A stretch of 64,000 nucleotides of DNA from Hirsutella rhossiliensis. Lineage: Eukaryota > Ascomycota > Sordariomycetes > Hypocreales > Ophiocordycipitaceae. The notes beneath the pieces are model-generated. The model was given only the letters and a program-made list of their open reading frames with translations, was not told the DNA's origin and searched no databases. Location: positions 62,001 through 126,000 of the forward strand of contig NW_025408679.1 of assembly GCF_020360975.1 (NCBI RefSeq), in the 5' to 3' direction. A program made the position numbers and the translations under genes. Below, piece after piece: positions 49,202-62,000 of this stretch (position 1 is its first letter; every line of letters starts with the position of its first letter).

Positions 49202-51990
49202 TCTATATTAATAATTCTATTATTATAGTTAAAGGCCTCTCCTTTAATATTTATAAGTATATATAAATCTATCTTATATCTCTATATAAGTCGGTAACGA
49301 TTAACGACTCTAAGTAAAACGTAATTACCTATTATACTATAATCTAAAAGTATACGCGCGTAATATCCCGCGATTTAGATATCTAATACTATTTAGTTAC
49401 TATAGCTTACCGTTACTATATATAGGGTCCTTAGATCTTATTATATCGTGCTAGTTTATAGCCCTTTTATAGATAGCATGCCTTATTTTTTACTTAGTCT
49501 TTATTTATTTTATTTAGGTATTCTTCTTTAATTTATTATTAATATCGTTTCTTTATATTTTCGTCGCGTAGTATTATATTAGGGCTTAAGAGACTAATTT
49601 CTTATAGCTAATTAAATATTTCTTATTTCTTAACGCTATATTATTTATATTATACTATTTTATAGTTAATTACGTACTATACTTTATAATTCTATTTATT
49701 TTTATACTAAAGGTTAAGTTTTCGTTTAGCGTCTTTTTATTTTTTATATAGTATTTCCTTATCGATTCTTCCTTAGTTAAATATTACTTATAGCCTTTAT
49801 ATATATAACTAATAATCTTTTAGTATACCGTTATATTATTTATACTATACTTATACCTTTTTATATTTATAAACTCTATAGTTTAGGTATATATATTTAT
49901 TATAATCTTCTTCGTTATATTTAACTTATTATATAAGTCTTTAAAAGATTAAGGGTTTAGATACCTTAAAATAAGTAGCGTTATACTATTCTTCTATTTT
50001 AGTAAGTTTATAGATTTTATATATCTTTAAAGGATATCTTATTAATAAACCGTAATTATTACGGTATTTAGGTAGTATACTATAATCGGGTTCTAATAAT
50101 ATAACTTAGTCGCTTAGGTAGCGTTAATCGATTTTCTAGTAGTTTAGTTCTATACTTAGGTAGGGTTTCGAAAGTACTTATCCCTTAAACTTAACTAAGA
50201 AAGCATTATATTATACCTTTATTTAAAAGTATATTATATAATCTAGGTAGACGTATAATATCTATAAAATATACTTATAGTACTTATAAGTAAGTAGTAT
50301 TTATAGATTATCTTTAAATTCTCCTTATAGTTACTATTCTTATTATAAAGCTATAAAGGTATAGACTATAGCGATAGCTATAGCGTAGTCTCCTCTACGT
50401 AGTACCGGTTAATATTAAATTAATATAGCTTATTAGTTTTCTATAAGAATTTAAGGTATTTATTAGGTTCTAATTTTAAGTATTTCTTTAAATTCTTCGA
50501 AGTATAGAGCGTATTCTTTAATCGTAGTATTTTCCCTTAATAGTAAGGGTAGTAATATAAGTTTATTCTTATCTTCTATTTCTCTAGGTATTTCTTATTT
50601 TTTAAAGCTTATATCGTCGATACTTCGTTATTCCTTTTTAGGTTATTATCTAAGTTTCGTAAGTATTAAGGCTATATCTATATCTTCTTTATTATATTAC
50701 TTATAGACTGCCTATCGTTATTATCGATTTTTATTTTATATATTTTCCTAGAATCGTTTACTATTCTTCTTAATCTAGTCTTAAGAGACTCCTTTAAGAT
50801 AAGGGTATTCTAGTTCTATAAATTTAACTTATTATTATATTTTAAGATCCCTTTATTATATTATTATAAGTATCTTCTTTAGTAGCTTTAAGAACTATTT
50901 AGTACTATTCTTATAGCTTAAGTATACTATATATTCGTCGTTATAATATATAGTTTAACTAAGGAGTTTATACTTTAGTTTTTATTTATTAGTAGCGTTT
51001 AAGTATTTCTTACCTTTTAAGGCTAGTACTTAGTAGGTTCTATTCTCTTTATAAGGTTATTTATATTCTTTAAAGTAATATCTAAGTTTCATATAGTTAA
51101 AATACTTTCCTTTACTTTTCTATATTATATCTAGATCTATTCTACCTAGGTTAATTATATAAGCGTAGGTAATAAGAGTTTCGCGCTTTTTTTTATAGTT
51201 AGTATATTAATTAAAGTTATTCTTATAAGAAGGGTTTTAATTTCCTCTTTCTTATTTCTTTTCTTAGCATCGCGCGTACTATTTATTATTAATTCGTACT
51301 ACTATAGTAATATAGTCTAAGAGGTTATTAGGTTAATTTTCCTTATAGAGCTCGTCCTTAACTTCTTCTTTAAGCCTATTATAGAATCGTAATATAAGAG
51401 GTTTATTATCTTAATTAAGCTTTAAGGTAACTTAATAGAACTTTATAGTATAATCCAATACTAAGATCCTTTATTAAAGTTCTTAAAGTTTTTATTTAGC
51501 TTCTTATTCCTAGTTAGTTATTCTAAATACCTATAATAGCTTCTTTAAATCCTTAGAAACTTATAAAGACTTTATCTATCTTATTATCTCGTCGCGCTAG
51601 TTAGTTATCGAGAAAATCCCTTATAATAAGTTTAAATTAAGCGAGTACCGTTCTAAATAAATAATTTCCTACGTAAAGTACCTTTTTAACTAGCTCTAGG
51701 AGTTTAATAGGGTAAAACTAGTAGTAGGCCTTAAGTTAGGTAAGAAAGTCTTAAAGTATACTATAAGTACTATCGAATAGTCCTAGCTATTTTAGTTTAA
51801 CTACTTCTCTAAGGTCCTTAACTTATCTATTACCTCCTTTATTCTTAAGTAACTATACCTTATATTAAAGGGCGATAATTTCGCGTATCATATCCTAAGG
51901 CGATATAGTAGCTCTAGAGTTAGTTAATCTAGCTTACTATATAGGTATATTAATAGTTACGATATTACTTAGAGTAACGCGGTATTATAC
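49202..51990 (-). pseudogene. protease and gag remainder of G2
   Basis: This continues the G2 pol from 33645 after G3. The protease L-L-D-x-x-A region is at about 49331-49390. The long gag linker comes next, then a zinc knuckle at about 51087-51135 and the gag N-terminal half to about 51990 on the minus strand. The part beyond 51490 is the section missing from G1. All stops are TAA/TAG. Confidence 0.82.
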
Positions 51991-52009
51991 TAAATAAGAG
52001 CTTTTAACG

Positions 52010-52459
52010 TATAACGACTAGTATTATTCTTAAGGGATAAACCTATCGAGGGGTTTATATTAGTAGATATAATAGGGCGTGGTCTAAGTAATAATAAGTA
52101 TATTACGTTAATAATAAGTTAGAGGTCGTAGACTATAGACTATAACTAAGTAATTAGAATTAAAGATAGAATCGTAATAAAGATCTATATTAAAAGCTAG
52201 AGAGCTATCTATTTAAAGGAGTAAAAGTAGGTAGCTATATATACCTATAGAGACTATCCTTAGATTATAGGCATAGCTATAATCCTTAACGTTAGATCGT
52301 ATAAAGCGTAGTAATCTCGTTAATCTTAGATTTCTTAGATCTCTATAATCCCCTCGATCCTATATTTATTAGATAGTCGTACTAACTATTTATCCGTTAG
52401 ACCGTATTATATACTTAACGCGGTCGACCGTTAGCGGCCTAGTAGCTATAGTCGTAATA
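52010..52459 (-). repeat. 5' LTR of G2 (450 bp)
   Basis: The LTR runs tataacgactag...gtcgtaata, collinear over its whole length with 12252-12700 (G1). G1 and G2 therefore share the same LTR subtype, distinct from G3 and G4. Confidence 0.88.
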
Positions 52460-52637
52460 AGTAGATAAAGGTATAGGCATAGGTACTATCTATAAGATAG
52501 TATTAATAAGCTATATAGAGCTCTCTTATATATAGCTAGCCTATATATATACGTATAGGATCTAGCCCTCTATACGTAACTATATAGCTTAAGCTATAGC
52601 CTAAGCTTATAACCTATAATAGTTAAAGACTCTTATA
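52460..52637 (-). repeat. H-type LTR missing its first bases
   Basis: This is homologous to 4441-4626 but begins at the internal agtag, right after the G2 LTR. G2 therefore appears to have inserted into this LTR, with agtag as the target site. It ends ctcttata at 52637. No other H sequence follows. Confidence 0.8.
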
Positions 52638-52659
52638 TATATATATTTATAAAGAATAG

Positions 52660-53520
52660 GTATTAGTAGGCTAGCTTTTAAAACGATATTTATAGTATAA
52701 TCTCTTCCTATAAAGAATACTAATACTTTATAACTAAGAGACCTTAGGAAGTTATAACCGCGACTATACCTAGCTACCCTATAAGTAAGATTTACTTTAA
52801 TAGCTAGTATATACTATCTAATTATAAGTATTTATACCCTATAAAAGTATAAGATAACCTTATTAAATAAGTAGAAGTAACCCTAGTTAAAGAAGTTACT
52901 ATAGGAGCTATAATTAAATTTATACTCTTTATTATTTATAAGTATAGCGTAATACTATATACTATAATCGATAGAGGGCCCGAAATAAAGAAAGATTTTA
53001 AGTATATCCTAAAGGATATAGGTGTTAAAGTTATTTAAACTTCGGTATATAATTTAAAGGTAAACGTAGTAGTAAAAAAAAAGTATTAAAGGTTAATAAT
53101 AGTACTTATAAAAATAGTAAAGGAAAAGGGTAAGTAGATTAAATACCTTAACTAAGTAATCTTTATAGACTAAATAATAGTTAAAGAGTCTTATAGAATA
53201 TTAGCTTTCTACCTACTATATAAATAAGAACTAGTACTACCTTTTAAGGTAAAATACTTAACTTAGCGACTAATTAACTAAGATAAAGTAAAGATAAAAG
53301 AAGAATTATTTAAAGTATAAGTATAAGTTTTAGAAAAGAAAGATAAAGATATAAAAGAAGCTAAGAAAAGAATAATAAGATATTAAAATCGATTAATAGA
53401 GAGGAGAGATAAAGCTAATAAGTATATAATAAGGAAAGAAAGCTTATAACTTAAAGACCTTATCTTACTATTTAATATAAGACGATTAAATAATCTAAGG
53501 AAGTAAGCTAAGTATTAAAT
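52660..53520 (+). pseudogene. gypsy-type integrase fragment of an unrelated element (K)
   Basis: Plus-strand reading gives a retroviral-type integrase core: Y-K-Y-L-Y-P-I then W/stop-V-E-V-T at about 52815-52890, and I-D-R-G-P-E at about 52956-52985, corresponding to the second catalytic Asp region (T-D-R-G-P-E). A T-S-x-Y-N-x-K-x-N-x-V-V segment (usually T-S-x-Y-H-P-Q-x-N-G) follows at about 53038-53080. It differs from the G and H integrases, so it marks a third gypsy family. No RT or gag is seen nearby. Heavily RIP-mutated. Confidence 0.7.
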
Positions 53521-55800
53521 AAAGTAAAATAGTCTTTTTTAAGTAGTATTATACTTAAAGTAGTTTAAGGCGTATAGGATTAAAACTTTAGATAGAATTA
53601 TACTTAATAAGATAATCCTAGGAGAGTATTTAAAGAAGTTTAAAAAAGATAAGGAAGGTTAATAGTACTTTACTAAGGATAACTAATTACTTTAAAATAA
53701 GATTACTTTCGATAAGAGAAAGAAGGAAGAAATAATAAATAAAGTAGATAATTTACTACTCTTACTAAGTAGTAAAGCCTTAGATTAAATAGTACTATAG
53801 TTATAATAGCTCCTTAATAAACCTTAGAAGGATTAAAGCTAAAAAGAGGAAGAAGAGCGACTATAAATACCTAAGATAGGCTTAAGGTATATAATTAAGG
53901 TTTAGCTACTATAACCTAGTAAAGTAAAAAAGGATTTCTATATAAGAGCCTTAAAGATACTAATTTAATAAGAAAAGAAGGAGGTAAAAAGGAGCTAGGG
54001 AGGAAAAGGTAGTAAAGGTAAAAATATATAACTATTATAAGAAGTACGCTAAAACCTAACTAGTAACTAAGGCACCGTCTAACTATTTAATTAAAGGATA
54101 ACTATAGTAGCTAAGATATTTATAAGCGCTTTACTTACTACCTTATTATTTTAAATTTTCTACTTAAAGCTCCTTAAGTAAATAAAGATAATATTTCCTA
54201 CCCTTCCTTAATAATAACCTACCTTTTACTACCTTAAAGAAGATAAATAGAGATATAATTAAATAATAAAGTAAGAAAATAAATATTCTTACTACCTACC
54301 TCCTTTAAGAATAGGATTTTTTACTTTATAGATAGGGACGTTTATTTTTTATTATAAAAAGGAAGACCTACTATAGTAGAAATAAATACGCTTATAAGAT
54401 AAATTTTAATATATTATTAACTTACTAAATTAAACGTATATAACCTTAAGAGAAAAACTTTTACTATTAAAGATAGCGACTAAATAAAGCTACCTACTCT
54501 TAGTAAACCTATTATAGACTACTATAAGGCGAACTTAAAGACTATTTAATTATTACTTAAGAGAGAGCTTATTAAACCTATATAATTTCCTTTTAAGTAA
54601 AATAAGTATAAGGTTAATTTCCTCCCCTTCCTTTAAATCCTTAGTAGGACTAAAGGGATTAAGGATATTAAAAAGAAGATAAAAGGCAGTCTTATTACTA
54701 ATATACTTATTATAAAATTTATTATTCTTAAGGTTAGTATAGAAATTATAACTATATATATAGTTAGCGAATCTATTAAGGTTATAAGTAGCCTTATAGT
54801 ATCTAAGGAAGTACCGCTATTTATAAATAAGCGCCTTAGTTAAATCCTAGATATAGTTAATATAAGAGCTACTAGTAGTACTTAAAAGAGAGATATACTT
54901 ATAAAAAGGAAATATAATATACTTATAAGCAGAAGTTATAGTTATTTAATAAGTTTAAATATACCCTTAATAAAAGTAAGGATTATAAGTTCTATATAAA
55001 GTAATTAAGACTACTTAAGAGTATTCTTACCGCTTTAAACTAAGCTAAGAAAAGAAGTATCCGCGTAAATAAGCGATTTCTATAAAGATATAGGTTACTA
55101 GCTAACGTTTATAATAAAGGGTATAAAAGACGATTTAATTATACCGACCTAGCGTGCTCTTAAGAAAGTAAGAGAGAAGAGAGTAACCGCGCGCTTTAAT
55201 CCTAATAATATTAAGAGCTTTTAACGGAACCTATAACTAAAAGGCAATTTCTATATAAATTATAAACCCTTAGTAGCCGATATTATTTCTATTATAAACC
55301 TAGGTCTTAAAGTAACTATAGATCTATAAAAGAAGACGGTTAAAATAAGCTAAGCGAGATTAAATAAGTTAGATAGTTATTACTTAAAAGTACTTTATAT
55401 AAAGAGGAAAGACCTTAATATAATAATTCTAAGTAAGAAGAGTAGTAGTAATAAAGGAAGGTTATAAAAGAGTAGTTAAAGAAAGGTTAACGATATTTAA
55501 TAGCTCTTTAGTTTTAAGTTTAGTAGTCTTATAAGATATAATAAAGAAGAAGAGGTAGTTATAAAAGGAGAAGATAAGAGGTAGCGGTCTAAAGAAATAA
55601 AGAAGATAGAGGAGAAAAGAGGAAAAAGAGAAATAAAAAGAGTAAAAAAAGGAAGAAAAGGGTAGAGATTAAATAGCGCCTTATTCGATAACTAGTAAAA
55701 GAAGCTATTTAAGTATAACCCTTAAATACGCTTAAGACCTTACTATTATAAAGGCTAGCTCAAGGAACTAATAACCGCGCGCTTTAATAACTATTTATTC
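53521..55800 (+). other. degraded coding-like DNA downstream of the K integrase
   Basis: About 2.3 kb has a mostly continuous plus-strand reading with TAA/TAG only. It is rich in Lys and Glu near 55540-55680. I recognise no domain. A 16-base motif aaccgcgcgctttaat occurs at about 55186 and again at 55768 in the same codon phase. It may be the rest of the K polyprotein or an extra element gene. It ends in a CT-rich tract and a TA repeat before G4. Confidence 0.4.
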
Positions 55801-55839
55801 CTCTTATTATACCCTCCTTCTTCCTTCCTTCTTCTTCCT

Positions 55840-55862
55840 TATATATATATATATATATATAT
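55840..55862. repeat. TA dinucleotide microsatellite
   Basis: About eleven uninterrupted TA units follow a CT-rich stretch and lie 18 bases before the G4 insertion site. Confidence 0.85.
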
Positions 55863-55880
55863 ACTTTATATACTTCCCTA

Positions 55881-56360
55881 TATTACGACCACGGTCCAGC
55901 GAACCGCGGGACCAGCACATGTCACGAGGACACGTGACGTGGGGAGCAAGGAACATTAGACGGACCGACGGGCCAATCAAGTTTAGAGCGACGGGTCACT
56001 CTAGCGCTCCAACGCTCTACGGCTAGGATCGCAGGATCGCCCTAGCGCCCTAGCGCTCCTAGGCGACGGGATCACCTAGTACTCTCGGCGATCTAGGGAA
56101 GCTCTCGAGATATATAAGGAAAGAACGGAATACTCCTTTAGATAGATAGCTCGATAGCTTTTAATATAATTATTACGATCTCTATTACGATCTTATCTTT
56201 AATTCCGATTACTTAATTACCTAGTTATAGTCTATGGTTTACGACCTCCGACTTATTACTAACGTGATATATTTATTATTGCTTAGACCACGCCCTATTA
56301 TATCTACTAATATAAACCCCTCGATAGGTTTATCCCTTAGGAATAACACCGGTCGTTATA
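55881..56360 (+). repeat. 5' LTR of G4
   Basis: The LTR runs tattacgacc...ggtcgttata. The U3 is GC-rich with repeated ctagcg blocks and a CACGTG at 55931. It retains CpA/TpG sites that are TpA in the 3' copy. Confidence 0.9.
56111..56118 (+). promoter_or_regulatory. TATA box in the G4 5' LTR
   Basis: TATATAAG follows the GC-rich U3 and precedes the part of the LTR shared by all G copies. It is the likely promoter of the genomic RNA, with the conserved segment from about 56130 as R-U5. Inferred from position and sequence. Confidence 0.5.
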
Positions 56361-56421
56361 CGTTAAAAGCTCTTATTTAGTGCAATACCGCGTTACTCTA
56401 AGCAATATCGCAACTATTAAT

Positions 56422-59010
56422 ATGCCTATATAGTAAGCCGGATTAACTAACTCTAGAGCTACTATATCGCCTTAGGATATAATACGCGAGATTATTACCC
56501 TTCGATATAAGGTATAGTTACTTAGGAACGGAGGAGGCAACGGATAAGTTAGGGACCTTAGAGAAGTAGTTAAACTAAAATAGCTAGGACTATTCGACGG
56601 TACTTATAGCACGCTTTAAGACTTTCTTACCTAACTTAAGGCCTACTACCGGTTTTACCCTACTAAACTCTCGGACCTAGTCGAAAAGGTACTCTACGTA
56701 GGAAATTATTTATCTAGAACGGCACTCGCCTAGTTTAGACCTATTATAAGGGATTTTCTCGATAACTAACTAGCGCGACGAGACAATAAGATAGACGAAG
56801 TCTTTGCTAGTTTCTAAGGATTCGAAGAAGCTATTACGAAGGTATTCGGAACAACCGACGAGGAACGAGAAGCCGAACAAAAACTTCGAGAACTCCGATA
56901 AAGGATCTTAGCATCGGATTATACTACGAAGTTCCGTTAAGTTACCTTAAAGCTTAATTAGGACGACGAACCTCTTATATCACGATTCTACGACGGGCTT
57001 AAAAAAGAAGTTAAGGACGAGCTCTATAAGGAAAATCGACCTAATAACCTCTCGGACTATATTGCTATAGTAGTACGAATCGACGATAGATAGTATACGC
57101 AATGCTAAGAAAAGAAATAAAGAAGAGGAAACTAGAACCCTTCCTACGGAAATAACTTTAGCTAACGCGCTAACTATAAGAAGAAGCGCGAAACTCCTAT
57201 TGCCTACGCCTATATAACTAACCTAGGCAGGATAGATCTAGATATAATATAGAAAAACAAAGGAAAGTGTTTTAATTGCTGGAAACTTAGATATTACTCT
57301 AAAGAATATAAATAACCTCGTAAGGAGAAGAAAACCTACTAGGCACTAGCCCTAGAAGGTAAGAAACACCTAAACGCTACTAATAGATAGGAACTGAAGT
57401 ATAAACTCCTTAGTTAGACTATATACTACGACGACGAATGCACGGTATACTTAAGCGATAAAAACGGTACCGGATAGTTCTTAAAGCAACTAAAGAAAAC
57501 CCTTATAATAATATAACGAAGGGATCCTAAAATATAGAGATAAGTCAAATTCGTAGAACTAGAATACCCCTATCTTAAAGGAGTCTCCTAAGACTAGATT
57601 AGGAAGAACGGTAAACGATTCTAGGAAGACATACGAAATAAAAATCGATAACAACGACGGGCAGTCTATAAATAATATAATAAAGAAGATATAAACGTAG
57701 CCCTTATGCTTACGAAACTCGGATAATAACCCGAGGAGGAATAACGAAGTGTCGACGACATTAGCTCTAAAGAATAAGAAATACCCGGAGAAACGGAAGA
57801 CGAGAACGAACTCGTACTACTACCCTCGCTACTAAGGGAAAATGCTACGATTAGAGAACACGCTCTATACTTCGAAGAATTCGAAGAAATGCTTAAAATT
57901 AGAACCTAATAAATACCTTAAATTCTCACGGAAAACTAATAAGCTATATTAATTCGATATTAACCGGCACTACGCGGAGGAGACTACGCTATAGCTATCG
58001 CCGTAGTTAATACCTTTATAGCTCTATAACGAGAATAGTAACTACGAGGAGAATTTTTAGATAACCTAAGAATAGTGCTTAGTTACGAAGAGCATAAGTA
58101 TATTTCATAGATCTTATACGTCTACTTAGACTGCATAATATACTTCTAGATAAAGGCACGATATAACGCCTTCCCGGTTAGGTTCGAAGGATAAGTACTT
58201 TCGAAACCCTACCTAAGCATAGAACTAGACTACTAGAAAATCGATTAACGCTACCCGGACGACTAAGTTATATTATTAGAACCCGATTACGGCACGCTAC
58301 TCGAATACCGCGATAATTACGGTTTATTAACGAGATATCTTTCGGAGATATATAAAATCTATAAACACGCTAAAATAGAGGAATAGTATAACGCTACTCG
58401 CTCTAAGGCATCCGAACTATTAATCTTCTAAAGACTTACGTAACGAATTAAATGCGACGAAGAAGATTATAACGAATGCGTATACCTAAACTATAGAATC
58501 TATAAACACGAAAAAGCACGAGTATAGTATAAACGATATAACGGTGCACTAAAAGATTATTAGCGATACGTACGAAGGCTATAAGCCGTATTCGACTAAG
58601 GAAAAATCGACACGAAAACGCTACGCGAAAAACAGAAAGACGCTAAACGAAAACTCGACCTTTAGTACGAAAACGAATAGAATTGCGAAGCATAGTACGC
58701 AATTAACTATAAAGTAGTATAATATAAACGATATAGCGTTAAGAAATAAGAAATCTTCGATTAGCTATAAGAAATTAGTCTCTTAAGCCCCGACACGACA
58801 CCACGCGATGAAAATATAAAGAAACGATATTAATAATAAATCGAAGAAGAATACCTAAATAAAACGAATAAGGACTAGGCAAAAAACGAGGTACGCTATC
58901 TATAAAAGGGCTATAGACTAGCACGATACGATAAGATCTAAGGACCCTATATATAGCAACGGTAAGCTATAGCGACTAAATAGTATTAGATATCTAAATC
59001 GCGGGATATC
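56422..59010 (+). pseudogene. gag of G4 with zinc knuckle and long charged region
   Basis: The ATG at 56422 opens a frame that stays in register for about 860 codons apart from TAA/TAG. A retrotransposon gag core is recognisable around 56830-57110 (E-E-R-E-A-E-Q-K-L-R-E-L and later Y-D-G-L-K). The zinc knuckle at 57268-57309 reads C-F-N-C then Tyr at the His and final Cys positions. A Lys/Glu/Gln-rich region of about 500 codons follows to the protease. Gag would form the particle and bind RNA. The frame is +1 relative to pol, so pol needs a -1 shift near 58881. Confidence 0.83.
58881..58887 (+). other. candidate -1 ribosomal frameshift site A AAA AAC
   Basis: The heptamer lies in the gag frame as gcA AAA AAC, the correct X-XXY-YYZ register. 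A -1 slip continues in the frame that contains protease, RT and integrase. A 6-bp inverted repeat (tctata at 58899, tataga at 58912) lies 11 bases downstream but is AT-rich and weak. G3 has a-aaa-aat at the same place. Confidence 0.5.
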
Positions 59011-62000
59011 ACGTACGTATACTTTTAGACTACGGCGCGATAGGCAATTACGTTTTACCTAGAGTCGTTAATCGTTACCGACTTATATAGAGATATAAGA
59101 TAGATCTATATAAACTTACGAACATCGAAGGAGAGGCCTTTAACTATAATAACGGAATTATTAATATAGAGATTAATTACCTCGATATTAATATCTAGGG
59201 CCACGATAAACGAGTTAACTTTAATATTATAGATATTAGAGAATACGACCTTATATTAGGGCTTCTATAGCTATAGGAGAGCAACCTACTAATTAACTAG
59301 AAAACTGGCCAGCTGCGTTAGAACGAAGACGTAAGTTTCTAGGACTAGTAGATTTAGAAGAAAGCAAAATTTTGCGATGATTTAGCCACTAAATAGGACA
59401 AAAGGGATAACCGTTTAAGCAAATCATTACAGGCTTTAGCGATACGAACGAAGACAGCAACCGAACCGGCGGATATAATAAAATCGACTAATAAGACCTA
59501 CGTACTAACTAACACGGCTATATAACCTAGCATCCAATATAAATAGAATAAAGGATATAATATAAAGATCCGAAGAGTTATTGCTACTCTAAGGAAAGAC
59601 CTTAAATAAATTAATAAAGAGCTTAAGTTAAGAGAAACTAGCTCTTAAAAGAAAGAATAAAGCCTATAAGATAGAATAAAGAATATCCCCTAGGAATACC
59701 GGAAATACGATAAACTCTTTAAGGAAGAACTCGAGATAGGGTTACCCGAATATAGTTAATAGGACCACGAAATTTGTCTTAAGGATAGAACAACGCCGAC
59801 GTTCTATAAAATCTATAACCTAAACGAAAAGCAACTATAAACGCTACGCAACTACCTCGACGAGAATCTACGAAAGGGATATATACGAATATTAATATCC
59901 GAAGTAGGCTATCTAGTTATATTTGTTCTAAAGAAAAACGGCAAGCTACGACTAGTTATCGACTATAGACGCTTAAACGATATTATAATAAAGGACCGAA
60001 TACTATTACCGCTTATATCGGAACTACGAGATCGATTGCATGGCAAAAAATAGTTTATAGCCCTCGATCTTAAAGGCGCCTATAACTTAATACGTATAAA
60101 GAAGGGACACGAATAGATAATAGCCTTTAGAACGAAATTCGGACTATTCGAATATCTAGTAATGCTATTTAGACTTATAAATGCACTAGCTACCTTCTAA
60201 CGGATGATTAATAATGTCCTACGCGAACACTTAGATATCTTTGTAGTAGTATACCTAGATAATATCCTAATCTTCTCGGATACCCTAGAAGAATATAAGG
60301 AATACGTCTATAAGGTACTCCGCGTACTTTAGAATACGAAGTTACTAGTTAAACTAGAGAAAAGTAAGTTCTATATATAGGAAGTAGACTTCCTTAGACA
60401 TACGATCTTACTAGGAGAGATACGAATATAATAAGATAAAATTAACTTAGTTAAAGAATAGCTAACGCTAAAGAACGTTAAGGACGTATAAAGTTTCCTA
60501 GGATTTATAAATTACTACCGACGATTTATTAAAGATTTTAAAAAGATTATAGTACTACTATACGACTTAACGAAGAAGGAAAAAGAATTTATATAGGACG
60601 ATAAAGCTAACGAAGCTTTCGAATATATTAAGACTACGATTACGTAAGAACTAGTCTTAACTACCTTCGATCTAGAACGATAAATCGAACTCGAAACCGA
60701 TATATTAGACTTTGCTCTAGGAGCATAAATCGGATAGAAAAACGATAAAGGAAGACTACGACTAATTACATTCTACTCGAAAAAGCTATATAGCGTAGAA
60801 CTTAATTACCCTATCTACGACAAAGAATTCCTCGCAATTATTTAAGCTTTTAAGGAATTTCGATACTACCTTCTTAGAAGCAAATATAAAGTTAAGGTCA
60901 ATATAGATTATAAGAATATCTTATATTTTACAACGACGCAATAGTTAAACGGACGATAGATCCGATAGGCCGAATATTTATTAGAATTTAACTACGAAAT
61001 AATCTATAGAAAAGGAATAGAAAACGGTCGAGCTAATGCCCTTAGTCGACGAAGTGACTACGATATAGGAGCACCTATAGCGAAAGGACAGCTCCTAGAA
61101 ATCAACGAAAACGGGAGTTACTAGCAACGACAGCTAAATATAATATTTAAAGTATAACCCGACGACTTAATATACTAGAAGATCCTAAAATAGATAAAAG
61201 AACACGAAGTACTAAAGGGATGCGATATAGAATATTCGGAAGTTCTAATATATAAGAATAAAATCTAGATACTACTAGAATTACGAGATAAAGTTATATA
61301 AGATATATACGAATATCTAATATATAGACACTAAGGAATCCGAAGAATAATAGAACGGATTAGACGATAATATAACTTCCTATAGCTTAAAGAAGCAGTA
61401 CGATAAGTTATTAAAGAATATAAACTTTGCGCACGAAGCAAAGCTAAACGATATAAACTATACGGAGAATTGCAACCGCTACTAGTACTAGAGAAACCAT
61501 GGGATTTAATAGCTTTCGACTATATTATAAAGCTACTACCGTTAAAAGAACCTATAACTAACGTTAAGTACGATAGCATATTCGTTATTACCGATAGATT
61601 AACGAAGTACGGATACTTCTTACTCTATAAAGAAGCAAGTAATATAGAAGAGCTAGCATATATATTCCTACGAACAATTATTAGCAATTACGGACTACCG
61701 AACGAGATTGTCTCTAATAGAGGAAGCATATTTATAGCTAAGTTTTAGCAAGCTCTTATAGCATAATTAGGGACGAAACATAAGCTTAGTATAGCTTACT
61801 ACCTATAAATAGATAGATAAATAGAACGACTTAACTAAACGCTTAAATAATATTTACGATGCTATATTAGCTACGAATAAAACGATTAGGTTAAATAGCT
61901 ACTAATAGCGCAACTAGCTTATAATAGCTTAGTTATAGAAACAACTAAGCTCTTACTAGCATACGCTAATTATAGATATAACCTAGAAGTATTTAAGGTT

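Larger units (their letters stand above)
25821..52459 (-). mobile_element. Ty3/gypsy chromovirus G2, split by E2 and G3
   Basis: G2 occupies 25821-33645 and 49202-52459. Copia E2 is nested at 27053-30769 and the 15.5-kb G3 at 33646-49196. The join across G3 is seamless once the taatc duplication is removed, matching G1 at about 16840. The 5' LTR is intact at 52010-52459. The 3' LTR and polypurine tract are missing: the sequence starts with actatagctgcc, which in G1 lies about 38 bases inside the 3' LTR border. The bases after the 5' LTR (agtag) occur in the H LTR, so G2 probably inserted into an H LTR. Confidence 0.88.

Noticed and set aside
55876..55880. ccctaa-like bases suggesting telomeric repeat
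   Set aside because: A single cccta occurs on each side of G4 and is its target-site duplication; there is no tandem array.
61470..61748. The 92-codon integrase ORF as a working gene
   Set aside because: It is only the open middle of a broken pol frame, lacks the zinc-binding and C-terminal parts, and its second catalytic Asp is Asn.
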